The notes beneath the pieces are model-generated. The model was given only the letters and a program-made list of their open reading frames with translations, did no database searches and had not been told where the DNA came from. Both the position numbers and the translations under genes were made by a program. Positions 24,966 to 33,099 of a DNA stretch of 47,381 bases are shown here, piece by piece (positions within the stretch are counted from its first letter, which is position 1; each line of letters starts with the position of its first letter). Source of the stretch: Clostridiales bacterium (GTDB taxonomy: Bacteria > Bacillota > Clostridia > Oscillospirales > Oscillospiraceae). The DNA is taken from the NCBI GenBank assembly GCA_902363045.1, contig CABIYX010000017.1, positions 22,975 to 70,355 of the forward strand, in the 5' to 3' direction.

Positions 24966-25877
24966 TCACCCCAGAAGCCGCACTTCCCGCTCCAGGGTCA
25001 CGCCGGTCTCCCGCAGGACCCGCTCCCGCACCTGGTCCACCAGGGCCAGCACATCGGCGCAGGTGGCCCCGCCCCGGTTGATGACAAAGCCCGCGTGCTT
25101 CTCCGACACCTGGGCCCCGCCCACGGTCAGTCCCTTCAGGCCGCACTGGCCGATGAGGGCGGCGGCAAAGTGGCCCTCCGGGCGCTTGAACATGGAGCCC
25201 GCGCTGGGATACTCCAACGGCTGCTTCTCGCCGCGGCGGCGGGCCAGCTCCTGGATCTTCTCCCGGATCTCCTCCGGGTCCCCCTGGGGCAGAGAGAACT
25301 CCGCCTTCAGAATGAGCCAGTCGGGATGCCGGGCAAAGATGCTGCTGCGGTAGCCAAACTCACACCCGGCGGCGGGGATGGTATGCTCCTCCCCCTCCCT
25401 GTCCAGATAGGTCACGGCGGTGACTGTCTGGGACAGCTCGCCCCCATAGGCCCCGGCGTTCATCATCACGCCGCCCCCCAGGGTGCCCGGGATCCCGTGG
25501 GCAAACTCCAGCCCGGCCAGCCCCCGGCCCAGGGCCGCATTGGCCAGGCGGGCCAGGGAGATCCCGCTCTCCGCCCACAGGCGGCGGTTCACTTCCCGGG
25601 TCTGATCCAGGCCGCATAGCTTCACCACAAAGCCCCGGTACCCCTCGTCCGGCACCAGCAGATTGGAGCCGTTGCCCAGAAAGAAGGGCCGGATGTCCAG
25701 CTCCCGGGCCGCCCTCACCGCCGCCTTTGCCTCCCCCGCCGTCCGTGGCAGTGCCATCAGAGCGGCCGGGCCGCCGATCCGGAAGGTGGTATGCCGGGAC
25801 ATGGGCTCCTCGCGCCGCACCTCCAGCGTACCGCACCGCTGAGCCAGCAGGGCGGCCAATGCTTCAAATCGATCCAT
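24966..25877 (-). CDS. murB: UDP-N-acetylenolpyruvoylglucosamine reductase
   Basis: FAD enzyme that reduces enolpyruvyl-UDP-GlcNAc to UDP-MurNAc in peptidoglycan synthesis. 303 aa, the short Gram-positive type. FAD-binding N-terminus has HTTFRIGGPA and FFLGNGSNLLVPD; GIPGTLGGGVMMNAGAYGGE follows. The catalytic serine is in PSAGSMFKRPEG and the supporting Arg in EFGYRSSIFA. Start at 25877 with AGGAGG upstream. It is the first gene after an extended -10 promoter and heads the rapZ-yvcK-whiA-vanZ-dnaE series. Confidence 0.97.
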   Translation of the reverse strand: MDRFEALAALLAQRCGTLEVRREEPMSRHTTFRIGGPAALMALPRTAGEAKAAVRAARELDIRPFFLGNGSNLLVPDEGYRGFVVKLCGLDQTREVNRRLWAESGISLARLANAALGRGLAGLEFAHGIPGTLGGGVMMNAGAYGGELSQTVTAVTYLDREGEEHTIPAAGCEFGYRSSIFARHPDWLILKAEFSLPQGDPEEIREKIQELARRRGEKQPLEYPSAGSMFKRPEGHFAAALIGQCGLKGLTVGGAQVSEKHAGFVINRGGATCADVLALVDQVRERVLRETGVTLEREVRLLG

Positions 25878-25918
25878 ATTTCCTCCTGATCCTCAGGTCA
25901 AATTCTAGGTATCATGTT

Positions 25919-25927
25919 ATTATAGCA
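25919..25927 (-). promoter_or_regulatory. Promoter of the murB operon
   Basis: Minus-strand TGCTATAAT (extended -10, perfect hexamer), 42 nt before murB. The -35 region is weak. Confidence 0.65.
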
Positions 25928-25978
25928 AATTCCCGAAAAAAATAGAATAGGGGAAACAGAAAATGTCCGCTCAGGAAA

Positions 25979-26003
25979 GCCGGCCGCCTCATGGGCGGCC
26001 GGC
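25979..26003 (-). terminator. Terminator of the hprK-ROK kinase operon
   Basis: Perfect 10-bp stem GCCGGCCGCC/GGCGGCCGGC followed by TTTCC on the minus strand. It lies 85 nt after the kinase stop; the T-run is short. Confidence 0.65.
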
Positions 26004-26088
26004 TCAGTCTGTTGAAAAGGTTTTGGGGGATGGAGGTCCTTCGACCGTCTCTCCACATTCTCTTTCCCGGGCGCGCGGGAGGGGCCCG

Positions 26089-27036
26089 TCACACCATGTC
26101 GCACAGCAGGGCAGCTCCCACCACGCCGGCGTCGTTGCCCAGACTGGCCTTTACCAGCCTGGGAGGAACGTCCTTGTTGAAGCAGCCCCGGTGGAACCGC
26201 TCCCGCAGGGGCTCCAACAGCAGATCGTCATCCGCGGCGCTGATCCCTCCGCCCAGGCAGATCACTTCCGGGAACAGTACGTTGGCCAAATTGATCAGGC
26301 CCACAGAGAGCCCGTCCAAATAGCGGTCCAGCGCGCGGCGGGCCGCGGTGTCCTCCCGGCGGGCCGCCTGAAACACCATACGGCCATCCACACACGCCTT
26401 CTCCCCCCCGCACAGCTGCCACAGGGTACTGTCTGGGCTCTGATCCATCTCCTCCCGGGCCATACGGATCAAGGCGGTGGCAGAGCCATACTGCTCCCAA
26501 CAGCCCCGGTTCCCACAGCCGCAAGGCTGTCCTCCGGGGTGGATCACAATATGTCCCGCCTCCAAACCAGCACCGCCGAAGCCAGTGTACAGCTTACCGC
26601 CCCGAACCATGCCGCTGCCGATCCCGGTCCCCAGGGTGACCACCACCGCAGGGTCACAGCCCCGGGCCGAACCGGCCCAGAACTCCCCAATGGCCGCGCA
26701 GTCAGCGTCGTTGCCCAGATAGAGGGGCAGCTCCAGCTCCCGCTGGAACAGCGCCCGGAGCGGGGTATTCCGGAAGGGCATATTGGTCGTTTTGACCACC
26801 ACGCCCGCCCGGTTGTCCACCAGGCCGGGCAGGCCCGCCCCCACTGCCTGGAGCTGAGAGACCGGGCAGCCGCCCTCCTCCGCCGCCTGCCGGGCCAGAT
26901 AGGCCAGACGGGCGGACAGTTCCTCCGCGGTCCAGCTCCGGTCCACGGGACAGGCGGTCTTGTGGAGGATCTTCCCCTCCCGGTCCACCAGTCCGGCCAC
27001 CAGATTGGTGCCTCCTACGTCAAGTCCGATATACAT
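26089..27036 (-). CDS. ROK-family glucokinase
   Basis: ATP-dependent sugar kinase, most likely glucokinase, 315 aa. N-terminal phosphate loop is GLDVGGTNLVAGLVD; catalytic Asp110 is in LYLGNDADCAA. ROK signature and zinc site: LEAGHIVIHPGGQPCGCG with Glu159, His162, Cys172, Cys174 and Cys179. No DNA-binding N-terminus, so it is a kinase and not a NagC-type repressor. Its start lies inside the end of hprK (17 nt overlap), so sugar phosphorylation and the HPr kinase sensor are expressed together. Glucose is inferred; N-acetylmannosamine or fructose are alternatives. Confidence 0.88.
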   Translation of the reverse strand: MYIGLDVGGTNLVAGLVDREGKILHKTACPVDRSWTAEELSARLAYLARQAAEEGGCPVSQLQAVGAGLPGLVDNRAGVVVKTTNMPFRNTPLRALFQRELELPLYLGNDADCAAIGEFWAGSARGCDPAVVVTLGTGIGSGMVRGGKLYTGFGGAGLEAGHIVIHPGGQPCGCGNRGCWEQYGSATALIRMAREEMDQSPDSTLWQLCGGEKACVDGRMVFQAARREDTAARRALDRYLDGLSVGLINLANVLFPEVICLGGGISAADDDLLLEPLRERFHRGCFNKDVPPRLVKASLGNDAGVVGAALLCDMV

Positions 27037-27991
27037 CCGCCCCGGCCTCCTCTTCCGACAGCTTCTTGAAGTGCTCGTCCATCCGGCGGGTCAGCTCCAG
27101 GGCCGCGTTGTGGCCCATCTTCCGGTTCCGGTTGTTGATGGCGGCCACCTCCACGATGCTGGCCAGGTTCCGGCCCGGCTTCACCGGTATGGTGAGAGAT
27201 GGGACCGACACCCCCAGGATCTCCGTCACCGCGCCCTCCAGGCCCAGCCGGTCATAGACCGCGTGGTCATCCCAGGGCTCCAGGTTGATGACCATGTCGA
27301 TCTCCTGAGAGATCTTGATGGCGCTCATGCCGAACAGCTGGCGCACATCCACCACGCCGATGCCCCGCAGCTCCATATAGTGGCGGATCAGCTCGGGAGC
27401 GGTGGCCACCAGCGTGCCGTGGTTGGTCTGCTTGATCTCCACCGCGTCATCGGCGATGAGTCGGTGGCCCCGCTGGATCAGCTCGATGGCAATCTCGCTT
27501 TTCCCCACGCCGGACTCCCCCTGGAACAGGACGCCCTCGCCGTGGATCTCCATCATCACGCCGGAGCGGGTGATCTGGGGCGCCAGATAGTTATAGAGGC
27601 TGCCGATGAGGGCGCTCATGAAGGCAGAGGTGTGGGCCTGGGTGCGCAGCACCGTCCGGTCGTGCTTCTCCGCCATCTCCATGCACTCCGGGCAGGGCTC
27701 CAGCCCCCGGGTGAGGATCAGCGCCGGGACCGGATACTCCAGCATCCGGTCAAAGCGCTCCCGCCGCAGGCCGGCGTCCATCCGCTCCAGAAAGGTGGTC
27801 TCCGCCAGCCCGATCACGACCAGGCGGCGGGGATCAAAATGTTCAAAAAAGCCGGTCAGAGGCAGACCTGGGCGGTTCACGTCCAGAGTAGTCAGGGGAG
27901 TGGACGCATAATCGGCCCCAGGATGCAGGATCTCCAGGGCGAACTCCTGAATGATCTCTCCCAGCTTCACGCTATTGCTGTGATCTGACAT
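27020..27991 (-). CDS. hprK: HPr kinase/phosphorylase
   Basis: Bifunctional sensor that phosphorylates Ser46 of HPr for carbon catabolite repression and removes the phosphate. 323 aa. N-terminal regulatory domain (1-130); Walker A GESGVGKS (158-165) in the C-terminal catalytic domain; HRLIADDAVEIKQ and the HprK signature around ELRGIGVVDVRQLFG follow. The start MSDHSNSVK (27991) has GGAGG 7 nt upstream; the in-frame ATG at 28009 would put that site inside the gene. First gene of a two-gene operon with the ROK kinase. Confidence 0.96.
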   Translation of the reverse strand: MSDHSNSVKLGEIIQEFALEILHPGADYASTPLTTLDVNRPGLPLTGFFEHFDPRRLVVIGLAETTFLERMDAGLRRERFDRMLEYPVPALILTRGLEPCPECMEMAEKHDRTVLRTQAHTSAFMSALIGSLYNYLAPQITRSGVMMEIHGEGVLFQGESGVGKSEIAIELIQRGHRLIADDAVEIKQTNHGTLVATAPELIRHYMELRGIGVVDVRQLFGMSAIKISQEIDMVINLEPWDDHAVYDRLGLEGAVTEILGVSVPSLTIPVKPGRNLASIVEVAAINNRNRKMGHNAALELTRRMDEHFKKLSEEEAGADVYRT

Positions 27992-28035
27992 TGGCGCTCC
28001 TCCATTCATAAAATAGAAGTAATTGGATCGTGTTC

Positions 28036-28064
28036 AGTATATCCCATCCCCCTCCATTTCGCAA
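28036..28064 (-). promoter_or_regulatory. Promoter of the hprK operon
   Basis: Minus-strand TTGCGA, 17 nt, TATACT, 44 nt before hprK. Confidence 0.75.
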
Positions 28065-28158
28065 GCAGTGGAGGCCCAAAAAAATTCTTCTTCCTTCCGC
28101 TCCCGCCGTACTGAGATCGGCCCGTTAGAAAAATTTTTCATTATTTTTTAAAAATACC

Positions 28159-28187
28159 TTGCTTTTTCCCGAAATATCTGCTATGAT
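28159..28187 (+). promoter_or_regulatory. rpmB promoter
   Basis: TTGCTT, 17 nt, TATGAT preceded by TGC. An AT-rich stretch (A- and T-runs at 28127-28155) just upstream could be an UP element, fitting for a ribosomal gene. Confidence 0.8.
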
Positions 28188-28239
28188 GTCAGACGATGCT
28201 TCATCGAAAGCGAACTCTCATAGCGAGGAGGTAAGCAAC

Positions 28240-28428
28240 ATGGCCAAATGCGAATTCTGCGACAAGGGCGTCACCTTCGGCATCCAGGTCTCCCACTCCC
28301 ACCGCCGTTCCAACCGTACCTGGAAGCCCAACGTGAAGCGCGTGAAGGCGATCGTGAAGGGTGCTCCCACCCACGTATACGTCTGCACCAGATGCCTCCG
28401 TTCCGGTAAGGTCACCCGCGCTGTGTGA
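28240..28428 (+). CDS. rpmB: 50S ribosomal protein L28, zinc-binding form
   Basis: Large-subunit ribosomal protein of 62 aa. The start MAKCEFCDKGVTFG at 28240 has GAGGAGG 8 nt upstream. Core is VSHSHRRSNRTWKPNVKRV. Cys4, Cys7, Cys49 and Cys52 (CEFC and CTRC) form a zinc ribbon, so this is the zinc-containing paralogue type; many bacteria keep a Cys-free partner for zinc starvation, not seen here. It is monocistronic with a strong terminator and divergent from hprK. Confidence 0.97.
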   Translation: MAKCEFCDKGVTFGIQVSHSHRRSNRTWKPNVKRVKAIVKGAPTHVYVCTRCLRSGKVTRAV

Positions 28429-28447
28429 TCGGTATATGGCAAGATGA

Positions 28448-28477
28448 AATCCCCTGTGCTGCGGCACAGGGGATTTT
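28448..28477 (+). terminator. rpmB terminator
   Basis: Perfect 12-bp stem AATCCCCTGTGC/GCACAGGGGATT with a TGCG loop, then TTTT. It also sits after the convergent dehydrogenase gene. Confidence 0.88.
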
Positions 28478-28496
28478 CTCGTATCCTCTGGGCGGC

Positions 28497-29546
28497 TCAG
28501 GGCCGCACCGCCACCTTGAGCACGCCGTCCTCCCTGGCCTCGAACAGCCGGTAGGCCTCCATCACGTCCGCCAGCGGATAGGTATGGGTGATCAGCGGCT
28601 CCGCGTCCAGCCGGCCGGCCGCGATCAGGTCCAGGATCTCCCCGCAGCGGCAGGCGTCCACGCCGCCGGTCTTAAAGGTCAGATTCTTGCCGTACATCTC
28701 GGGCAGGGGCAGGCTCTGGCTCTCCTCGTACATGGCGGCCACCACCACGATCCCGGCGGGCCGGGCCGCCTGCCACGCCGTCTGGAAGGTATTCGGGCCG
28801 CCCGCGGCCTCAATGACCACATCCGCGCCGCGTCCCCCGGTCAGCGCCCGGACCCGCTCCAGGGCCTCCTCCCCCGGCTCCAAGGCCAGGTCCACCCACC
28901 CCCGGGACAGGGCCAGTGCGCGCCGGGCCGGATCAGGCTCCACCGCCAAAACGCAGGCGGGCCGGTACAGGCGGGCGCACATCATGGCGCAGAGCCCTGT
29001 GGGGCCGGCGCCCAGGACGGCCACCGTGTCCCCCTCCCGGATCTCGCCCAGCTGGGCCGCCCAGAAGCCGGTGGAGAGGATGTCGCCGGTAAACAGAGCC
29101 TGCCGGTCGGTGACGCCGTCCGGGATCCGGGTCAGGCCGTTGTCCGCGTAGGGCACACGGACATATTCCGCCTGTCCCCCGTCGATCCGGCAGCCCAGCG
29201 CCCAGCCTCCGGCGGGATCGGCGCAGTTGTTGACCGCCCCCCGCCGGCAGAAGAAACACGACCCACAGAAGGTCTCCACATTGACCGCCACCCGGTCGCC
29301 GGGAGCCACCCGGGTCACCTGTGGTCCCACCTGCTCCACAACGCCTACCATCTCATGCCCCACGATGACGCCGGGCCTCGCCCGGGGCACGAATCCGCCT
29401 TTGATATGCAGATCGCTGGAGCAGATGGAGGCCAGCGTCACCCGCACCACCGCGTCTCCCGGGTCCAGGATCTCCGGCGCCGGACGCTCCTCAAGGGCAA
29501 AGCGCCCCTTTTCCTGATAGACCACAGCCCGCATCGTTTTTTTCAT
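28497..29546 (-). CDS. Zinc-dependent medium-chain alcohol/polyol dehydrogenase
   Basis: NAD(P)-dependent oxidoreductase of the MDR family, 349 aa. Catalytic zinc ligands are in ASICSSDLHIK and VGHEMVGVVEQVG; the structural zinc has four Cys in ETFCGSCFFCRRGAVNNC. The Rossmann motif is VLGAGPTGLCAMM. It resembles threonine, sorbitol and Clostridium-type secondary-alcohol dehydrogenases; substrate cannot be assigned. The start MKKTMRAVVY (29546) has GGGAG 9 nt upstream. It is divergent from a LysR regulator that is the likely controller. Confidence 0.9.
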   Translation of the reverse strand: MKKTMRAVVYQEKGRFALEERPAPEILDPGDAVVRVTLASICSSDLHIKGGFVPRARPGVIVGHEMVGVVEQVGPQVTRVAPGDRVAVNVETFCGSCFFCRRGAVNNCADPAGGWALGCRIDGGQAEYVRVPYADNGLTRIPDGVTDRQALFTGDILSTGFWAAQLGEIREGDTVAVLGAGPTGLCAMMCARLYRPACVLAVEPDPARRALALSRGWVDLALEPGEEALERVRALTGGRGADVVIEAAGGPNTFQTAWQAARPAGIVVVAAMYEESQSLPLPEMYGKNLTFKTGGVDACRCGEILDLIAAGRLDAEPLITHTYPLADVMEAYRLFEAREDGVLKVAVRP

Positions 29547-29607
29547 CTCAAGCCGCTCCCTTCTCATCCAGGCCGGTCCCGCGCGCTGCCGGCCCCCTGT
29601 TCTGTGC

Positions 29608-29636
29608 AGTGTACCATACGCGGCCCGCTCTGACAA
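29608..29636 (-). promoter_or_regulatory. Promoter of the dehydrogenase gene
   Basis: Minus-strand TTGTCA, 17 nt, TACACT with TGG before it. It is 30 nt from the divergent regulator promoter, so one bound LysR tetramer could affect both. Confidence 0.75.
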
Positions 29637-29665
29637 GCACACAGTGCGCCTTCTGCCTGCATTTG

Positions 29666-29694
29666 TTGCTAAAATGGCCGCTCCATGGTACAAT
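29666..29694 (+). promoter_or_regulatory. Promoter of the LysR regulator gene
   Basis: TTGCTA, 17 nt, TACAAT with TGG before it, 51 nt ahead of the start codon. Confidence 0.75.
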
Positions 29695-29745
29695 TACTTC
29701 TGTCATCAGAGAACTGATTCAGATTCCGCCGCTTTGGAGGTCCCC

Positions 29746-30690
29746 ATGTTTGTCAAAAACCCGGAATATTTTCTCACCATCGTAAAAGAACGCAGCATCT
29801 CCAGGGCCGCCGACCGCCTCTACCTCTCCCAGCCCTACCTCAGCCAGTATCTGGCCAAGCTGGAGGCCAACCTGGGGGTGACTCTGCTGGACCGCTCCCA
29901 CACGCCCCTCCAGCTCACCGCCGCGGGGGAGCTGTTCCATGCCTATCTGGAGCGCCAGGGCTATCTGGACCGGCAGCTGGAGAGCGACCTGCGGGCCCTT
30001 CAGACCCAGAAGCGGCAGCAGCTGCGCATCGGCGTGTCCACTTGGCGTGGCTCCACCCTTCTGCCGGACATCCTCCCCACCTTTGTGCGGCGGGACCCGG
30101 ACGTCCAGGTGGTGCTCCACGAGGCCCCGGTCCCCCAGCTGGGCGACCTGGCGGCCAGCAGCGTCACCGACTTCTGTCTCATGCACATCCCCAGCGACCT
30201 GACCAACCTGAGCTATGAGCTGGTGATGCACGAGCGCATCCTCCTCATCAGCCACCGGGACCACCCCCTGGCCCAGGGACTGGACAGCCCCTGCTCCGCC
30301 CCCCTCCCCTTTGAGGACCTGCGCCGCCTGGAGCACGAGCGCATCATCATGCTGCCGGAGGACTGGCGGCTGTCCAAGCTGCTGTACAACACCTTCAGTG
30401 TCCAGAATGTGGAGCCGCTGAATATCCTCACCACCACCAACAACACCACCGCCATCAACCTGGTGGCGGAGAACATGGGCTTCACCTTCCTGCCGGAGAG
30501 CGGCATCCACCGCACCCCCTACCTGGACCGGCTGGCCTTTTTCACGGTGGGCACTCCGCCCCTCACCAGCCCCCTGGCGGTGGTTTATAAGAAAAACAGC
30601 TTTCTCTCCCCCGCCGCCCGCACCTTTATGGATCTGATTAAGGAATATTACCGCCAATTTGACCGGGGCTCCGCGCTCTCCGACTCTTGA
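29746..30690 (+). CDS. LysR-family transcriptional regulator
   Basis: 314-residue LTTR: winged helix-turn-helix at the N-terminus (FLTIVKERSISRAADRLYLSQPYLSQYLAKLEANLG, residues about 9-45, quoted with LDRSHTPLQLTAAG after it) and a periplasmic-binding-like effector domain (about 90-300). Start at 29746 with GGAGG upstream. The divergent dehydrogenase is the obvious target by the usual LysR logic; the effector is unknown. Its TGA stop lies inside the -35 box of the fhs promoter. Confidence 0.93.
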   Translation: MFVKNPEYFLTIVKERSISRAADRLYLSQPYLSQYLAKLEANLGVTLLDRSHTPLQLTAAGELFHAYLERQGYLDRQLESDLRALQTQKRQQLRIGVSTWRGSTLLPDILPTFVRRDPDVQVVLHEAPVPQLGDLAASSVTDFCLMHIPSDLTNLSYELVMHERILLISHRDHPLAQGLDSPCSAPLPFEDLRRLEHERIIMLPEDWRLSKLLYNTFSVQNVEPLNILTTTNNTTAINLVAENMGFTFLPESGIHRTPYLDRLAFFTVGTPPLTSPLAVVYKKNSFLSPAARTFMDLIKEYYRQFDRGSALSDS

Positions 30691-30715
30691 CGGCGGGAAA
30701 AAGCTATGCTACACT
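30687..30715 (+). promoter_or_regulatory. fhs promoter
   Basis: TTGACG, 17 nt, TACACT with TGC before it. The -35 box contains the stop codon of the LysR gene. Confidence 0.8.
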
Positions 30716-30729
30716 AAGAGCGATCAAAA

Positions 30730-30808
30730 GCTATACGACTGACGGAAGTGGAGCGACCACATGGAGTATAGCGGGCGGAGCCTCCGCCTTTATGCCGACC
30801 GTCTGGGC
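30730..30808 (+). promoter_or_regulatory. ZTP (pfl) riboswitch upstream of fhs
   Basis: Senses ZTP/ZMP, the alarmone of 10-formyl-THF shortage. P1 is GCTATAC/GTATAGC (30730-30772), enclosing the class hallmark ACTGACGGAAGTGGAGCGACC. A GC hairpin (GGCGGAG/CTCCGCC) leads to the second hallmark, GCCGACCGTCTGGGC (30794-30808). Ligand binding is expected to prevent the following terminator and switch fhs on. Found by eye. Confidence 0.9.
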
Positions 30809-30840
30809 GCACGGAATCAACCCCGTTGCGCTCTTTTTTT
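30804..30840 (+). terminator. Terminator controlled by the ZTP riboswitch
   Basis: GGGCGCACGG pairs with CCCGTTGCGCTC (imperfect), then TTTTTTT (30834-30840). It overlaps the 3' hallmark of the aptamer, allowing mutually exclusive folding. Confidence 0.8.
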
Positions 30841-30881
30841 ATCGAAAGAGCGCCTGAAACTGAAAAGGAGACGTGGTAAAG

Positions 30882-32549
30882 ATGAAAACTGATATTGAGA
30901 TCGCCCAGAGCACCCAAATGCGGCACATCGCGGACATCGCAAAGACCGCCGGTGTGGACGAGGAATACCTGGAGTTTTATGGGAAGTACAAGGCCAAGAT
31001 CGACTACCGCCTGCTTCAGGAGAGTGACGCCCCCAATGGCAAGCTGATCCTGGTCACCGCCATCAACCCCACCCCCGCCGGAGAGGGCAAGACCACCACC
31101 ACTGTGGGCCTGGCCGATGGGATGCGCCGTCTGGGCAAGAACGCCCTGGTGGCCCTGCGGGAGCCATCCCTCGGCCCCGTGTTCGGCGTGAAGGGCGGCG
31201 CCGCCGGCGGCGGCTATGCTCAGGTCGTCCCCATGGAGGACATCAACCTCCACTTCACCGGCGACTTCCATGCCATCGGCGCGGCTAATAACCTGCTGGC
31301 CGCCATGCTGGACAACCACATCCAGCAGGGCAACGCCCTGGGCATCGACGTCAAACGCATCACATGGAAGCGGTGCGTGGACATGAATGACCGCCAGCTC
31401 CGCAATGTGATCGACGGCCTGGGCGGCCGGATGCAGGGCGTCCCCCGGGAGGACGGCTTTGACATCACCGTGGCCAGCGAGGTCATGGCGGTGCTGTGCC
31501 TGGCCTCCTCCATCACCGACCTGAAGGAGCGCCTGAGCCGCATCATCGTGGGCTATACCTATGACGAGAAGCCGGTCACCGCCGGTGATCTGAAGGCCGC
31601 CGGGGCCATGGCCGCCCTGCTGAAGGACGCCCTGAAGCCCAACCTGGTCCAGACCCTGGAGGGCACTCCCGCCTTCATCCACGGCGGCCCCTTTGCCAAT
31701 ATCGCCCACGGCTGCAACTCTGTGATGGCCACCCGGATGGCCCTGAAGCTTGGGGACTACGCCGTCACTGAGGCCGGCTTCGGCGCCGACCTGGGCGCAG
31801 AGAAGTTCCTGGACATCAAATGCCGCATGGCCGGCCTCACCCCCGACGCGGTGGTGCTGGTGGCCACGGTCCGGGCCCTGAAGCACCACGGGGGTGCGGC
31901 CAAGGCGGAGCTGAACCAGGAGGACCTCGCTGCCCTGGAGCGCGGCCTGCCGAATCTTCTGCGCCATGTGGAGAATATTACCCAGGTGTACGGCCTGCCC
32001 TGTGTGGTGGCCATCAACCGCTTCCCCACCGACACCGAGGCCGAACTGAAGCTGGTGGAGGACAAATGCCACGCCCTGGGGGTCAATGTAGCCCTGTCCG
32101 AGGTGTGGGCCAAGGGCGGCGAGGGCGGCATCGCCCTGGCAGAGGAAGTCATCCGTCTGTGCGAGGCGGAGAATCACTTCCGCTTTTCCTATGAGCTGGA
32201 GCAGCCCATTGAGGACAAGCTGGCTGCCATCGTGAAAAAGGTCTATCACGGCGACGGTGTGGTCCTCACGCCCGCCGCCAAAAAGCAGGTCAAGCAGCTC
32301 ACGGAGCTGGGCTATGGCGATCTGCCCATCTGCATGGCCAAGACCCAGTATTCCTTCTCCGATGACCAGAGCCTTCTGGGCGCCCCCGACGGTTTTACCG
32401 TCACAGTCCGGAATGTAAAGGTATCCGCCGGAGCCGGCTTCCTGGTGGCCCTCACTGGGGACATCATGACCATGCCCGGTCTGCCCAAGGTCCCCGCCGC
32501 TGAAAAGATCGACGTAGACGAAAACGGCAGGATCACCGGCCTGTTCTGA
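30882..32549 (+). CDS. fhs: Formate-tetrahydrofolate ligase
   Basis: ATP-dependent synthesis of 10-formyl-THF from formate; feeds purine synthesis and one-carbon metabolism. 555 aa, usual length. P-loop [14 protein letters not shown] near residue 65, [20 protein letters not shown], and the C-terminal [17 protein letters not shown] start at ATG 30882, 11 nt after AAGGAG; the GTG at 30873 is only 2 nt from it. The last 25 codons plus stop occur again at 32696-32775, 147 nt downstream, separated by a structured element. There is no sign of damage to the gene itself. Confidence 0.97.
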   Translation: MKTDIEIAQSTQMRHIADIAKTAGVDEEYLEFYGKYKAKIDYRLLQESDAPNGKLILVTAINPTPAGEGKTTTTVGLADGMRRLGKNALVALREPSLGPVFGVKGGAAGGGYAQVVPMEDINLHFTGDFHAIGAANNLLAAMLDNHIQQGNALGIDVKRITWKRCVDMNDRQLRNVIDGLGGRMQGVPREDGFDITVASEVMAVLCLASSITDLKERLSRIIVGYTYDEKPVTAGDLKAAGAMAALLKDALKPNLVQTLEGTPAFIHGGPFANIAHGCNSVMATRMALKLGDYAVTEAGFGADLGAEKFLDIKCRMAGLTPDAVVLVATVRALKHHGGAAKAELNQEDLAALERGLPNLLRHVENITQVYGLPCVVAINRFPTDTEAELKLVEDKCHALGVNVALSEVWAKGGEGGIALAEEVIRLCEAENHFRFSYELEQPIEDKLAAIVKKVYHGDGVVLTPAAKKQVKQLTELGYGDLPICMAKTQYSFSDDQSLLGAPDGFTVTVRNVKVSAGAGFLVALTGDIMTMPGLPKVPAAEKIDVDENGRITGLF

Positions 32550-32563
32550 GGGCATGGTCATGA
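32464..32563 (+). repeat. Perfect 14-nt inverted repeat flanking the fhs coding tail
   Basis: TCATGACCATGCCC (32464-32477, in fhs) is exactly complementary to GGGCATGGTCATGA (32550-32563), which begins at the first base after the stop codon. The arms enclose the last coding part of fhs. The left arm marks the place where the duplicated tail begins. Confidence 0.93.
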
Positions 32564-32695
32564 GGGCGTGTCAACGCCCCGCCGCTCCTGCGGCGTAAAT
32601 CCGGAGCCCCGCGGAGGATTTCCGGAGGGCGGATCCACTCCGCCCGAGGATTTCCAATCTGAGGGGTCCCCGCCGGAGCCTGATCCGGTGGGGAC
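32550..32695 (+). mobile_element. Gene-tail element at fhs (gene-free, structured, about 146 nt)
   Basis: Lies exactly between the fhs stop and the second copy of the fhs tail. In order: the antisense arm (32550-32563); hairpins GGGCGT/ACGCCC and CGCCGC/GCGGCG; AAATCC/GGATTT; the conserved core hairpin GGGCGGATCCACTCCGCCC (32627-32645) followed by GAG; and a long hairpin GGGTCCCC/GGGGACCC with inner CCGGA/TCCGG. The core and the GGGGTCCCC block recur in both elements at 41639-42025. No ORF. The mobile nature is inferred from the tail duplication. Confidence 0.6.
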
Positions 32696-32775
32696 CCATG
32701 CCCGGCCTGCCCAAGGTCCCCGCCGCTGAAAAGATCGACGTAGACGAAAACGGCAGGATCACCGGCCTGTTCTGA
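32696..32775 (+). repeat. Displaced second copy of the fhs 3' coding end
   Basis: 80 nt matching 32470-32549 with a single difference (GGC for GGT, synonymous). It encodes the last 25 residues and the stop codon. The natural-looking terminator follows this copy and not the intact gene, suggesting this is the original end of fhs. Confidence 0.95.
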
Positions 32776-32793
32776 CCCATCCATCAAGCCCCC

Positions 32794-32834
32794 GCCCGCA
32801 CTGGAGAGCTTCCGGTGCGGGCGCTTTCTCTTTT
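32794..32834 (+). terminator. fhs terminator
   Basis: GCCCGCAC/GTGCGGGC stem with inner GGA/TCC, followed by CTTTCTCTTTT. Confidence 0.75.
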
Positions 32835-32886
32835 CTCCCGGCAGTAGGAAAAATCCTCCGGCCCTATCTCCTCTTGCGTGAAAAAA

Positions 32887-33057
32887 GGCTCCTTTCGCAA
32901 AAGGAGCTGTCAGCGTAGCTGACTGAGGATTTCTCCTTCCAGTGGGCGCGAGGCAGCGGGGGAAAATCCCCCGGCCCTGCGGGGCCACCCCCTTTTGCGA
33001 AAGGGGGCTGGGGAGAAAAATCCCCCGCCCTGTGGGACAGCCGCTTTTCCTCCTGAG
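32887..33057 (+). repeat. Dispersed multi-hairpin repeat, single unit
   Basis: Same family and orientation as 5333-5552: GGCTCCTTTCGCAAAAGGAG hairpin, GTCAGC/GCTGAC hairpin with TGAGGATTTC, linker, GGCCCTGCGGGGCC palindrome and CCCCCTTTTGCGAAAGGGGG hairpin; a shortened second part follows (33012-33057). No gene is present. Confidence 0.85.
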
Positions 33058-33059
33058 AC

Positions 33060-33099
33060 GGAAACAGGAGCCACCCGCTGGCGGATGGCTCCTGTTTCC
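33060..33099 (-). terminator. Hairpin directly after pgsA
   Basis: Perfect 14-bp stem GGAAACAGGAGCCA with its complement, abutting the pgsA stop codon. It lacks a T-run on the minus strand, so it may act as an mRNA 3'-end stabiliser as much as a terminator. Confidence 0.6.

Noticed and set aside
32464..32563. Invertible segment: inverted repeats flanking the fhs tail as a phase-variable switch
   Set aside because: Inversion would destroy the conserved C-terminus of an essential-type enzyme and does not explain the second direct copy or the element between. No invertase gene is visible.
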